32,312 nt of DNA from Oscillospiraceae bacterium (GTDB taxonomy: Bacteria > Bacillota > Clostridia > Oscillospirales > Oscillospiraceae). The position numbers and the translations under genes are program-made. How positions within the stretch are numbered: position 1 is the stretch's first letter; each line of letters begins with the position of its first letter. This document shows positions 24,537-32,310 of this stretch, piece by piece. Under the pieces are notes generated by a model. The model saw only the letters and a list, made by a program, of their open reading frames with translations, was not told where the DNA came from and made no database searches. The stretch is taken from contig SVLN01000015.1 in the NCBI GenBank assembly GCA_015067925.1, positions 1-32,312 on the forward strand, given 5' to 3'.

Positions 24537-25712
24537 TTATTGGGGATTGAATGCGGTGGAATCATAGGTGATATCGGTGAGGTAAAGAGTCTCTTCCTTC
24601 TTGAGGGCCTCGTCGATGCACTGCTTGATTTCCTGCTTATTTTCTTCCAGTCGATAGGGGAGGGCCAGATCAAACACAAGGTGGGTGTGCTCGTCCTCAC
24701 GCACCATGCGGAAATCGTGGATGCTCAGCTCTGGGTCTACGTCGCGGATCAGTTTGTTGATCTTTTTCTGCAGAGCGCTGGACTCCTTGTCGTTCGTGAC
24801 CTGCGGATCGTAGTGGATCGTCAGATGAATGCCATGCTCTTCCAGCATGGTGCGTTCAATGGTGTCCAGCAGTTCGTGAGCTTCCAGGGGATCCAGCTGA
24901 GAATCAAGTTCAACATGGATGGTTGCATAGCGCTTGCCAGGACCGTAGTCATGTACCATCAGGTCGTGCACGCCGAGCACCTGGCCACATTCGTTGACGT
25001 GTTCGCTGATTTCGTTCAGCACAGCGGAATCTGGAGCCCGACCCAACAAGGGTTCCATGGTGTCACGAGCAACGCCGATGCCGCTCCAGAGAATGAACAA
25101 AGCTACCAGCAGGCCCATGATGCCGTCCAGGTTCACGTGCAGGAAATGAGCCAGTACGCAGCCAAGCAGAACCGCCGCCGTGGAAATCACATCGTTGCGG
25201 CTGTCGGTTCCGGTGGCGAGCAGGGCGGCAGAATCAATTTTCTTGCCCAAAGAACGATTAAAAAGAGCCAACCAGAGCTTGACGGCAATGCTGAGCAGCA
25301 GAATTACAACCAGTGCTAAGGAGAACTGCACAGACTGCGGATGCAGGATTTTTTCCACAGAGGTTTTGGCTAGCTCAAATCCGATAAACAGAATAAAAGC
25401 GGCAACGACCAAACCGGTCAAATACTCAATACGGGCGTGACCGTAGGGATGCTCGTCATCGGCCGGCTTGGACGAAAGACGGAAACCGATCAGCGTCACA
25501 ATGGAACTGGCAGCATCCGAGAGATTGTTCACTGCGTCAGCAGCGATGGAAATACTGCCGCTTATGAGGCCGATCGCCAGTTTGCAGGCAAAAAGAAGCA
25601 GATTGCAGACGATACCTACCACGCCGGAAAGTTTTCCATAAGCAGCGCGAACATGTGCGTTTTGTACATTGGAATGATCTTTGACAAACAGCCGCAACAG
25701 AAGGGCGGTCAT
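24537..25712 (-). CDS. CDF family metal transporter with NDDD site, probable Mn2+ exporter
   Basis: A 391-residue cation diffusion facilitator: six membrane segments (about 28-215), then a long cytoplasmic domain. The transport-site residues are Asn62 and Asp66 in TM2 (NNLSD) and Asp170 and Asp174 in TM5 (DSRND). This Asn-Asp-Asp-Asp set is what I recall for pneumococcal MntE, a Mn2+ exporter, whereas zinc transporters use His-Asp-His-Asp. Mn2+ export is therefore the best guess, not proven. The C-terminal part exceeds the usual single domain and extends past residue 300 with another about 70 residues. AGAGGTG precedes the ATG on the minus strand. No Mn riboswitch (yybP-ykoY) was recognised in the short leader. 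Confidence 0.9.
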   Translation of the reverse strand: MTALLLRLFVKDHSNVQNAHVRAAYGKLSGVVGIVCNLLLFACKLAIGLISGSISIAADAVNNLSDAASSIVTLIGFRLSSKPADDEHPYGHARIEYLTGLVVAAFILFIGFELAKTSVEKILHPQSVQFSLALVVILLLSIAVKLWLALFNRSLGKKIDSAALLATGTDSRNDVISTAAVLLGCVLAHFLHVNLDGIMGLLVALFILWSGIGVARDTMEPLLGRAPDSAVLNEISEHVNECGQVLGVHDLMVHDYGPGKRYATIHVELDSQLDPLEAHELLDTIERTMLEEHGIHLTIHYDPQVTNDKESSALQKKINKLIRDVDPELSIHDFRMVREDEHTHLVFDLALPYRLEENKQEIKQCIDEALKKEETLYLTDITYDSTAFNPQ

Positions 25713-25744
25713 GTAAGGTCACCTCTTAAAAGTGTGTTTTGGGT

Positions 25745-25773
25745 ATTATAACATGATAAGGTATCTTATTCAA
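25745..25773 (-). promoter_or_regulatory. Promoter for the CDF transporter gene
   Basis: Minus strand: TTGAAT (25773-25768), 17-base spacer, TATAAT (25750-25745) with TGT before it (extended -10). It is very close to consensus. Confidence 0.85.
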
Positions 25774-25858
25774 TGTACAGAGCGAATTAAAAAGCAAGTA
25801 GTACAAGAGGATTCTTTATAGAAGGGCACAAAAATCATAATGAAAATCACATTGTGTG

Positions 25859-25887
25859 TTTACATTTACAAAATTTGGTGGTAGAAT
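25859..25887 (+). promoter_or_regulatory. Promoter for the degV-family gene
   Basis: TTTACA (25859-25864), 17-base spacer, TAGAAT (25882-25887) preceded by TGG. Confidence 0.75.
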
Positions 25888-25916
25888 AAAGACAGAAAGC
25901 AAAAGGAGGCACGCAT

Positions 25917-26774
25917 ATGTCTTTTTCTATTATTACCGATTCTTCCTGTGATCTGAGCCTTCAGCAGGCAAAGAACCTGGGTATTGCGATGGTTCAGCTC
26001 AGTGTTGAAGTCAACGGTGCGACCTACGCCAACGATCAGCTGGATTACCCGGTATTTTATCAATGGATGCGTGACGGAGCCTCCGCAAAGACCTTCGCAG
26101 CCAACCCGGAACAGTGGGCGGCGGAAATGAAAAAGGTGTTGGATCAGGGCAAGGATGTGTTGGTGCTGGCCTTTTCTTCCGGCCTGAGCAATACCTGCCA
26201 GGCAGCGAATATCGCAGCAGAAGAGCTGCGTGCCGACTATCCTGAGTGCAGAATCGTTGTGATGGATACCCTCTGCGCCTCTCTGGGTGAGGGTATGATC
26301 GTTTACTTCTGCGCGAAGATGTGCCAGCAGGGCAAGAGCCTGGACGAGGTCATTGCTTATGCTGAGAAGAATCTGCCGAAGCTTGCCCATTGGTTCACAG
26401 TGGATGATCTTGTTTACCTCAAGCGCGGCGGCCGTATCAGCGCAACGACTGCAGTTGTGGGTTCTCTTCTGAACATTAAGCCTGTTATGCATGTGGATGA
26501 CGCCGGCAAGCTGGTCAGCGTTTCCAAAGCCAGAGGTCGCAAGGCTTCCATCGAAGCGATGATTGCCAGCATGAAGCGTTCAGCCATCAACCCTTCCGAG
26601 CAGGAAGTGTTCATTAGCCATGGCGACTGCCTGAAGGACGCAGAGTATCTGGCCCAGCGTGTGAAGGAAGAGTTTTCCGTCAAGGCCGTGCACATCGGTT
26701 ATGTTGGCGCTGTCATCGGCGCCCACTCCGGTCCCGGCACTCTGGCGTTGTTCTTCTATGGCACAGAGCGATAA
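25917..26774 (+). CDS. DegV family fatty-acid-binding protein
   Basis: A 285-residue DegV/FakB-type protein. The N-terminal IITDSSCDLS and the AFSSGLSNTCQAANIA segment are family hallmarks, and GGRISATTAVVGSLLNIKPVM is the conserved part of the lid. FakB proteins present exogenous fatty acids to the kinase FakA for entry into phospholipids; no fakA is in the window, and this link is by family only. AAAGGAGG lies 8 bases before ATG 25917. It is a single-gene unit with promoter and terminator. Confidence 0.93.
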   Translation: MSFSIITDSSCDLSLQQAKNLGIAMVQLSVEVNGATYANDQLDYPVFYQWMRDGASAKTFAANPEQWAAEMKKVLDQGKDVLVLAFSSGLSNTCQAANIAAEELRADYPECRIVVMDTLCASLGEGMIVYFCAKMCQQGKSLDEVIAYAEKNLPKLAHWFTVDDLVYLKRGGRISATTAVVGSLLNIKPVMHVDDAGKLVSVSKARGRKASIEAMIASMKRSAINPSEQEVFISHGDCLKDAEYLAQRVKEEFSVKAVHIGYVGAVIGAHSGPGTLALFFYGTER

Positions 26775-26784
26775 ATGAATGAAA

Positions 26785-26815
26785 AAGCCGTCGGTGAAAA
26801 CCGACGGCTTTTTTG
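26785..26815. terminator. Bidirectional terminator between degV and the MATE gene
   Basis: AAGCCGTCGGT (26785-26795) pairs with ACCGACGGCTT (26800-26810) across GAAA. It has T runs on both strands (TTTTTT on +, TTTTT on -), serving convergent genes. Confidence 0.93.
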
Positions 26816-26821
26816 TATCTG

Positions 26822-28204
26822 TTATGCTTTTTCTTCCGCGGGCACTTCCTTACGGGTCAGATCACGGATCCAGTTGAAGGAATTGATTTTGACCACAGCA
26901 ACGAAGCATTTGAGGATCTGATCGCTCATCAGGCAGGCGTAGACAACCCAGGCCGGAGCGTGGAAGAGATTCTGTGCAATCAGGGCAGAGGGGAGCACAA
27001 CCAGGAAGACGAAGATCGTGTCGTTCTTAAAGACAAAGCTGGTGTCGCCGCCGGCCTTGACCAGACCGGACAGACAGGTGGCCTGATAGCAGCGGCCTAC
27101 CATGGCAACGGAAAGAACTGTCAGGAACTGCTTGGCAACCACGATGGTTTCGGGCTCAAGGGTGTACAGACTCAGGAACAAATCCCGGGCCAGGAACATT
27201 ACAATACCGCAGAACCAACCGATCAGGGCGAAGAGAATCTGCGCGGTCTTGGCGTACTGCTTCATCAGATCGATCTTGCCGGCGCCGACGGTCTTGCCGG
27301 TAATGATGCCCAGAGCTGCCGACAATCCAAGAACGGTCATGAACAGCAGGGAGTTGAGCATACCTGCAACGGAAACAGAGGCAATGGCCTCGGCGTTCAT
27401 GTGACCAATGATGGCGCTCTGCGCCAGAGAGTTGATGGCCCAGACCACCTGGCCGCCCAGAACGGGCGCACCGTAACGAACCAGGTCTTTGGCCAGCAAA
27501 CTACCGCAATGCAGGAAAACATGCTTTACGCGGAACTGCAGCTTCTTGTCCATATGCAGGACGTAGACGCACATAATCACAGCTTCACAGATGCGGCTGA
27601 AGAGGGTCGCGATGGCAGCGCCGCGGATGCCCATGGCGGGCAGGCCAAGCTTACCGAAAATCAGGATGTAGTTCAGCGAGACGTTGGTAATCAGCGTGGA
27701 GATGGAGATGACCAGGCCGATACGGACCGTTTCCACCGCGCGCATAGCGGACATGAGCAGCTGGCTGATGCAGAAGAAAATATAGGACCAGCAAACGATC
27801 TGCAGGTACTTCTTTGCCTCGGCAATAACGTTGGCGTCATTGGTGAACAGGCCCAGCAGCATCTCCGGGAAGAGGAATGCGATGACGGCCAACAGGGCGC
27901 CAACCACGGTGATGAGCCGCAGACAGAAGGCGGTCATCTTGCGGATGGGCTCAATGTCGCGCTTGCCCCAGTACATGGCAGCAAGAATCAGCAGGGCGTT
28001 GGATACGCCGTTAACAAAGAACTGCAGGAAGGTGTGGATCTGGTTGCCCATGTACACGCCTGCAATGACGTATTCGCCCAGGGTGCCAATCATCAGGTTA
28101 TCCGCAAAATTGACTGCAAAGGCAAGAAAATTTTGCAGCGCAATGGGGATCGCAAGCGTGATGAGTGACTTGTAAAAGCTTTTGTCGCGCACAAACAGTG
28201 CCAT
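26822..28204 (-). CDS. MATE family efflux transporter
   Basis: A 460-residue protein with about twelve membrane segments, of the multidrug and toxin extrusion family, which exports organic cations or drugs using Na+ or H+ gradients. Family features: an N-terminal LITLAIPIALQNFLAFAVNFADNLMIG segment and the internal two-bundle repeat, the second half starting near LVRYGAPVLGGQVVWAINSLAQSAIIG. Substrate is unknown. The ATG at 28204 has AAGGAGG upstream; an open frame back to 28291 lies over the promoter and has no ribosome binding site. Confidence 0.93.
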   Translation of the reverse strand: MALFVRDKSFYKSLITLAIPIALQNFLAFAVNFADNLMIGTLGEYVIAGVYMGNQIHTFLQFFVNGVSNALLILAAMYWGKRDIEPIRKMTAFCLRLITVVGALLAVIAFLFPEMLLGLFTNDANVIAEAKKYLQIVCWSYIFFCISQLLMSAMRAVETVRIGLVISISTLITNVSLNYILIFGKLGLPAMGIRGAAIATLFSRICEAVIMCVYVLHMDKKLQFRVKHVFLHCGSLLAKDLVRYGAPVLGGQVVWAINSLAQSAIIGHMNAEAIASVSVAGMLNSLLFMTVLGLSAALGIITGKTVGAGKIDLMKQYAKTAQILFALIGWFCGIVMFLARDLFLSLYTLEPETIVVAKQFLTVLSVAMVGRCYQATCLSGLVKAGGDTSFVFKNDTIFVFLVVLPSALIAQNLFHAPAWVVYACLMSDQILKCFVAVVKINSFNWIRDLTRKEVPAEEKA

Positions 28205-28244
28205 AGAGATGCGCCTCCTTAGCTGGTAATGATGGACTATTTTT

Positions 28245-28273
28245 ATGGTAGCACGATTTGTGGACATGTGCAA
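28245..28273 (-). promoter_or_regulatory. Promoter for the MATE gene
   Basis: Minus strand: TTGCAC (28273-28268), 17-base spacer, TACCAT (28250-28245) with TGC before it. Confidence 0.65.
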
Positions 28274-28306
28274 GCATTTGCGCATGGACATTTCGACCTT
28301 TTTGAC

Positions 28307-28334
28307 GAAGAAAGCCGCCCGATTGGGCGGCTTT
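28307..28334 (-). terminator. Hairpin terminator of the gene at 28340-29098
   Basis: AAAGCCGCCC (28311-28320) pairs with GGGCGGCTTT (28325-28334). The T tail on the minus strand is short (TTTCTTC), so termination may be partial. Confidence 0.75.
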
Positions 28335-28339
28335 GTGAG

Positions 28340-29098
28340 TTATTTTCCTTTAAAGGGAGCGTCGGAGGGGTGTCCGCCGCGCAGCTTCTGCATGGTGCGG
28401 GGAACGGCGTCCCGGGAGTTCTTCCAATCTGCTCCGGCCTGACGGTAGTCGAACATGCCCACAAACCAGTCCAGATCTTCCTTGACCCGGGCCATGTTCT
28501 GCTTCATCAGGCGGAACACGGTGGGGTAGAACCACTCTCTCTGAGAGTTAGGCAGGTTGCGCTCTGCGGATTCGATCAGCTCGGCAAAGTGCTGCAGGCA
28601 GAAGCCCTTGCAGGCTTCCACGCGGCTGCGGAACTCTGCTTCCTTGGACAGAGCAAAAAAGGTCTCGTAATAGCGGGTCATGTTGTATTCCATCTTGCCG
28701 CAGATATAGCAGGTACTCTGCTTTTTCTTTGCCCAGCGAAGCAGAGCTGCCTGGTCGTCGCTCTCAGCTTTCTTGCGGGGCAGAAGACCGCGCTTGGGCG
28801 GCATATCAAAGCCTTCAATTTCGTCGTCAAGCTCTTTGTTGAGAATCTTGAAGTAGGTCTGAAGGATCAGCGCATTGCCCAGGGAATTGCCAAAATCATA
28901 GAGCATTTTCAAGTGATTGCGGCAGAAACCCTCCTCGTCAGTCAGACCTCTGGCTTCGGACTCCATATAGCTGGCCTCTGGGCCGACGGCGTAGTTGATG
29001 GCGCGCTGCTCCACCTGACGTTCCAAAAAGCAGAACGGACATTCATCGCCGGAGAGAAACGCGTCGTTGACGGGTATGGTGTGGATCTGTTCTTTCAT
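28340..29098 (-). CDS. Protein with two CxxC...CxxH modules (DUF6062-like)
   Basis: A 252-residue soluble protein that I associate with DUF6062, a family found in Clostridia with no known function; the family name is from memory. Two copies of one cysteine/histidine pattern are clear: Cys20-Cys23 with Cys59-x2-His62, and Cys130-Cys133 with Cys167-x2-His170. Each CxxC to GFCxxH spacing is nearly equal (36 and 34 residues), so the protein looks like a tandem duplication of a zinc-binding module. There is no signal peptide or membrane segment. It has its own strong promoter and lies divergent to tldD-pmbA. A redox or metal-structural role is possible, but nothing shows which. Confidence 0.75.
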   Translation of the reverse strand: MKEQIHTIPVNDAFLSGDECPFCFLERQVEQRAINYAVGPEASYMESEARGLTDEEGFCRNHLKMLYDFGNSLGNALILQTYFKILNKELDDEIEGFDMPPKRGLLPRKKAESDDQAALLRWAKKKQSTCYICGKMEYNMTRYYETFFALSKEAEFRSRVEACKGFCLQHFAELIESAERNLPNSQREWFYPTVFRLMKQNMARVKEDLDWFVGMFDYRQAGADWKNSRDAVPRTMQKLRGGHPSDAPFKGK

Positions 29099-29129
29099 GG
29101 CCGTACCTCACTTTGCTGTATGATAAATG

Positions 29130-29158
29130 ATTATACTGTAAATTGCTTTGTCTGTAAA
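29130..29158 (-). promoter_or_regulatory. Promoter for the CxxC...CxxH protein gene
   Basis: Minus strand: TTTACA (29158-29153), 17-base spacer, TATAAT (29135-29130). It is divergent from the tldD promoter, with the two -35 boxes 23 bases apart. Confidence 0.82.
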
Positions 29159-29181
29159 GAAAAAAGCGAAACCGGCGGGGA

Positions 29182-29210
29182 TTGCAAGTTGTTGAGAAAC
29201 ATGATAAGAT
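29182..29210 (+). promoter_or_regulatory. Promoter for tldD-pmbA
   Basis: TTGCAA (29182-29187), 17-base spacer, TAAGAT (29205-29210) with TGA before it. Confidence 0.65.
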
Positions 29211-29246
29211 GACTTCAACAAATAAAAAACGAGAAGGAGAGCGCAT

Positions 29247-30629
29247 ATGATTTCAAAAGATGTATGCCAGCGGGTACTGCAGAAAGCAGTATCCACCGGT
29301 GCGGACTACGCTGAGATTTTTGCCGAACATTCGGACGAGCGTGCCATCACCATGCTGGACAATAAGGTCAACTCCATTCGTACCAGCGCCATTGTCGGTG
29401 CGGCGGTCCGTGTTTACAAGGGCCTGCGCAGCGTTATGGCTACCACTGTCGATACCTCCGAGGAAGGCCTGATCCGCTGCGCGGCAAAGGCTGCCGAAGC
29501 CCTGGGCGAGGGTACTGCCGAGATCGAGATCGTTCTCAGAGAGCGTCTGTTCGGCGATATCCACCCCGTTCGCATTGTTCCTGGCAGCGTGGGCAACGCG
29601 GAGAAGATCGAAGTGCTCAAGGAAGGCTACTTTGCGGCCAAGGAATACGGTGAGCAGATCAAACAGGTATCCGGCACGCTGCTGGATATTGACCACAAGA
29701 TCCTTATCGCCAGCACGGAAGGCTTGTATACTCAGGACCGCCAGATCCGTACCCGTATGAGCATCTCTGCCGTGGCAGAAGTCAACGGCGAGACCCAGAC
29801 CGGCTCCTGCAACCCCGGCCGCCGCATGGGTATGGAGATGTTCGAGAAGGAAGTCATTGCCAAGAACGTGGGTGCCGAGGCTGCCCGCCAGGCCACCGTT
29901 ATGGCCGGCGCCGGCTACTGTCCCGCAGGCGTGATGCCTGTGGCCATCGGCAACGGTTTCGGCGGCGTTATTTTCCACGAAGCCTGCGGCCACTCTTTGG
30001 AAGCCAGCAGCGTTGCCTACGGTACCTCTCAGTTCGCCGGCAAGCTGGGCCAGAAGATCGCCAATGAGAAGGTCACGGCCATTGACGACGGCACCATCCC
30101 CAACGCCTGGGGTTCCATCAACATCGATGACGAGGGAACCCCCGCCCAGAAGAATGTGCTGATCGAAAACGGCGTCCTGAAGAGCTACATGATCGATAAG
30201 TTCAATGGCCGTCGTATGGGCATGGCTTCCACCGGCAACGCCCGCCGTCAGAGCTACGCTTACACCACTACCTCCCGTATGACCAATACCTATATTGCCG
30301 AAGGCACGGACGATAATGAAGAGATCATTGCCTCCATCGAGTATGGCCTGTACGCCAAGGCCATGGGCGGCGGCTCCGTCAACCCCGCCACGGGCGAATT
30401 CAACTTCGCTGTCAACGAGGGTTACATGGTCCGCAACGGCAAGATCTGCGAGCCTGTCCGCGGCGCCAGCCTGGTGGGCAAGGGTTCGGACGTTATCATG
30501 AACATCGACATGGTGGGCACCAATATGGAAATGGGCCAGGGCATGTGTGGCTCCTCCAGCGGCTCCGTCCCCACGAACGTGGGCCAGCCTCTGATCCGTG
30601 TGTCCTCCATCACCGTCGGCGGCAGATAA
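29247..30629 (+). CDS. tldD: TldD metallopeptidase subunit
   Basis: TldD and PmbA (TldE) form a heterodimeric metallopeptidase that trims unfolded or leader peptides; in E. coli they process microcin B17 and CcdA. The zinc-binding HExxxH is present as HEACGH (His244, Glu245, His249), which marks this subunit as the catalytic one. GQGMCGSSSGSVPTNVG near the C-terminus is the usual end block. The 460-residue length fits. AAGGAGA precedes ATG 29247. The pmbA-like gene begins 12 bases after the stop, so the pair is an operon. No small precursor peptide gene was found nearby. Confidence 0.94.
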   Translation: MISKDVCQRVLQKAVSTGADYAEIFAEHSDERAITMLDNKVNSIRTSAIVGAAVRVYKGLRSVMATTVDTSEEGLIRCAAKAAEALGEGTAEIEIVLRERLFGDIHPVRIVPGSVGNAEKIEVLKEGYFAAKEYGEQIKQVSGTLLDIDHKILIASTEGLYTQDRQIRTRMSISAVAEVNGETQTGSCNPGRRMGMEMFEKEVIAKNVGAEAARQATVMAGAGYCPAGVMPVAIGNGFGGVIFHEACGHSLEASSVAYGTSQFAGKLGQKIANEKVTAIDDGTIPNAWGSINIDDEGTPAQKNVLIENGVLKSYMIDKFNGRRMGMASTGNARRQSYAYTTTSRMTNTYIAEGTDDNEEIIASIEYGLYAKAMGGGSVNPATGEFNFAVNEGYMVRNGKICEPVRGASLVGKGSDVIMNIDMVGTNMEMGQGMCGSSSGSVPTNVGQPLIRVSSITVGGR

Positions 30630-30641
30630 GGAGGCAGGAAT

Positions 30642-31988
30642 ATGGATTATCAGTCTTTTAAGCAGGCGATCATTGCCAAGGCTGCAGAGCTGGGCATCGC
30701 CGAATATGAGCTGTACTATCAGGCGGGCTCCAGCACCAGCGTGGATGCCTTCCAGCACAGCATCAATGAGTTCTCCGCTGCCGAAGAGGGCGGCGTGTGC
30801 TTCCGCTGCATCGTGGATGGCAAAATGGGTTATGCCTCCACCCAGGCGCTGAGCGAACAGGAAGCCAATGCCATCGTCACCCAGGCGGTGGAAAATGCTA
30901 AAGTCTTGGAAACTGACGAGCAGGTGTTCCTCTGCGAGGGCGGCCAGGAATATGAGCCCCTGAATGTGAAGAGCTACGATCTGCCCGATACCGAGGCGCT
31001 GATCGCCAAGGTCCTGGACACCCAGGAAAAGCTCTATGCAGCTGATCCCGCTGTCATCGACGGCAGCTCCACCCAGGGCGTCGTGGATCACAGTGAGCTG
31101 GCCATTTATAACTCCAAGGGCCTGGACCTGCACTGGGAAAACAGCATGTTTGGCCTGGTCGTGGCGGCTGTTGTCTCCGATGGCAAGGAGATGTCCAACG
31201 AGTACGAGATCAAGGTCGGTGAGCCGGATCAGCTGGATGCCGATGAGATCGTCAAGACTACCGTTGAGAGCGCCAAGCGCAAGCTGGGCGGCGAGCCTCC
31301 CGTCACCGGCGAATACCCGGTTGTGTTCAGTCCTGAGGCTATGAGCAGTCTGCTGGGCGTGTTCTCCTCCGTGTTCTCATCCGAGAACACCCAGAAGGGC
31401 CTGTCCCGCCTGGGCGGCAGGGAAGAAGAGACCATTGCCGCACCTTGTGTTACCCTGGTGGACGATCCGTTCCATCCTGATGCAAGCGCCCAGATGAATT
31501 TCGACGCTGAGGGCTGCCCGACCCACAAGAAGAACGTGATCGAGAACGGCGTTCTGAAGACGCTGCTGTATAACATGAAGACCGCAGCAGTAGCAGGGAA
31601 GAAGACCACCGGCAATGCTGCCAAGGCCGGCTATGACGGCGCTGTTCTGGTTCGCCCGTTTGCCATGTACCTGGCGCCCGGCCAGAGCACGGAGGAAGAG
31701 ATCCTGGCCAAGGCCGACGGCGGTGTGCTGATTACCTCCCTGGGCGGTCTGCATGCCGGTGCAAATCCGATCTCCGGCGACTTTTCGCTGCAGAGCGCAG
31801 GTTTCCTGATCCGTGACGGCAAGAAGGCAGATTACGTCAAGTCCTTCACCGTGGCAGGCAACTTCTATGATCTTCTGAATAAGATCACCGACTTGAGCGA
31901 TAAGGTCACTCTGGTTCGCCCGATGAGCGTGAATGTGTTCGGCTCGCCGTACGTGCTGGTGGATTGTATGCCCATCGCGGGCAAGTAA
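30642..31988 (+). CDS. pmbA: PmbA/TldE-like subunit
   Basis: A 448-residue protein of the TldD/PmbA family lacking the HExxxH zinc motif, as expected for the non-catalytic TldE/PmbA partner. Visible blocks are the N-terminal helix region, DGSSTQGVVDHSELAIYNSKGLDL near 140, GEYPVVFSPEAMSSLLG near 225 and the C-terminal GANPISGDFSLQSAGFLIRDG. AAGGAGG lies 8 bases before the ATG. The pair ends at a strong terminator. Partnership with TldD is inferred from adjacency and family knowledge. Confidence 0.93.
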   Translation: MDYQSFKQAIIAKAAELGIAEYELYYQAGSSTSVDAFQHSINEFSAAEEGGVCFRCIVDGKMGYASTQALSEQEANAIVTQAVENAKVLETDEQVFLCEGGQEYEPLNVKSYDLPDTEALIAKVLDTQEKLYAADPAVIDGSSTQGVVDHSELAIYNSKGLDLHWENSMFGLVVAAVVSDGKEMSNEYEIKVGEPDQLDADEIVKTTVESAKRKLGGEPPVTGEYPVVFSPEAMSSLLGVFSSVFSSENTQKGLSRLGGREEETIAAPCVTLVDDPFHPDASAQMNFDAEGCPTHKKNVIENGVLKTLLYNMKTAAVAGKKTTGNAAKAGYDGAVLVRPFAMYLAPGQSTEEEILAKADGGVLITSLGGLHAGANPISGDFSLQSAGFLIRDGKKADYVKSFTVAGNFYDLLNKITDLSDKVTLVRPMSVNVFGSPYVLVDCMPIAGK

Positions 31989-31997
31989 AAAAGAGAG

Positions 31998-32026
31998 AAC
32001 CGGGAGGCAAATGCCTCCCGGTTTTT
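31998..32026 (+). terminator. Rho-independent terminator of tldD-pmbA
   Basis: AACCGGGAGGC (31998-32008) pairs with GCCTCCCGGTT (32013-32023) across AAAT, and the T run covers 32022-32026. Confidence 0.93.
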
Positions 32027-32064
32027 GCGGCAAAAAAGAAAATGAAAAAAGAAGAAAAAAGTAC

Positions 32065-32093
32065 TTGCAATTTTGAGTGGAGTGTGTTAATAT
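32065..32093 (+). promoter_or_regulatory. Probable promoter for the tRNA region
   Basis: TTGCAA (32065-32070) and TAATAT (32088-32093) with a 17-base spacer; the stronger TATAAT at 32091-32096 would need a 20-base spacer. Transcription would start near 32100 and first run through the truncated tRNA copy. The leader contains a small hairpin (GGGC 32108-32111 with GCCC 32116-32119). Confidence 0.6.
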
Positions 32094-32132
32094 AATGCAC
32101 GGCGCGAGGGCAACCGCCCAAGCGGATCATAT

Positions 32133-32180
32133 GGGGGTATAGCTCAGCTGGGAGCCCGGTTGAAGCGGTAAACAACCCCC
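32133..32180 (+). pseudogene. Truncated tRNA-Ala 5' copy (tRNA remnant)
   Basis: Bases 32133-32154 are identical to the first 22 bases of the tRNA-Ala at 32217-32238, covering the 5' acceptor strand and D arm. The copy then diverges and lacks a recognisable anticodon arm, T arm and CCA end. GGGGGT (32133-32138) can still close with ACCCCC (32175-32180), and a 4-bp D stem with a 6-base loop (GCTC/GAGC) forms inside. So it may be a remnant, an assembly join, or a small folded leader RNA. Confidence 0.55.
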
Positions 32181-32197
32181 GTACAAAAAACTCAATA

Positions 32198-32310
<113 letters not shown>

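Noticed and set aside
25774..25858. Possible manganese riboswitch near the CDF gene
   Set aside because: The CDF leader is only about 30 bases and this segment lies upstream of its promoter; no yybP-ykoY motifs were seen.
26813..28168. Long open frame on + opposite the MATE gene (451 codons)
   Set aside because: Composition is full of Gln, Asn, His and Asp with no family blocks, and it mirrors a clear membrane protein on the other strand; an antisense shadow.
28205..28291. Upstream extension of the MATE frame
   Set aside because: It covers the promoter and has no ribosome binding site; AAGGAGG serves ATG 28204.
29253..31133. Long open frame on - opposite tldD-pmbA (626 codons)
   Set aside because: Antisense of two well-recognised genes, low-information sequence, no ribosome binding site.
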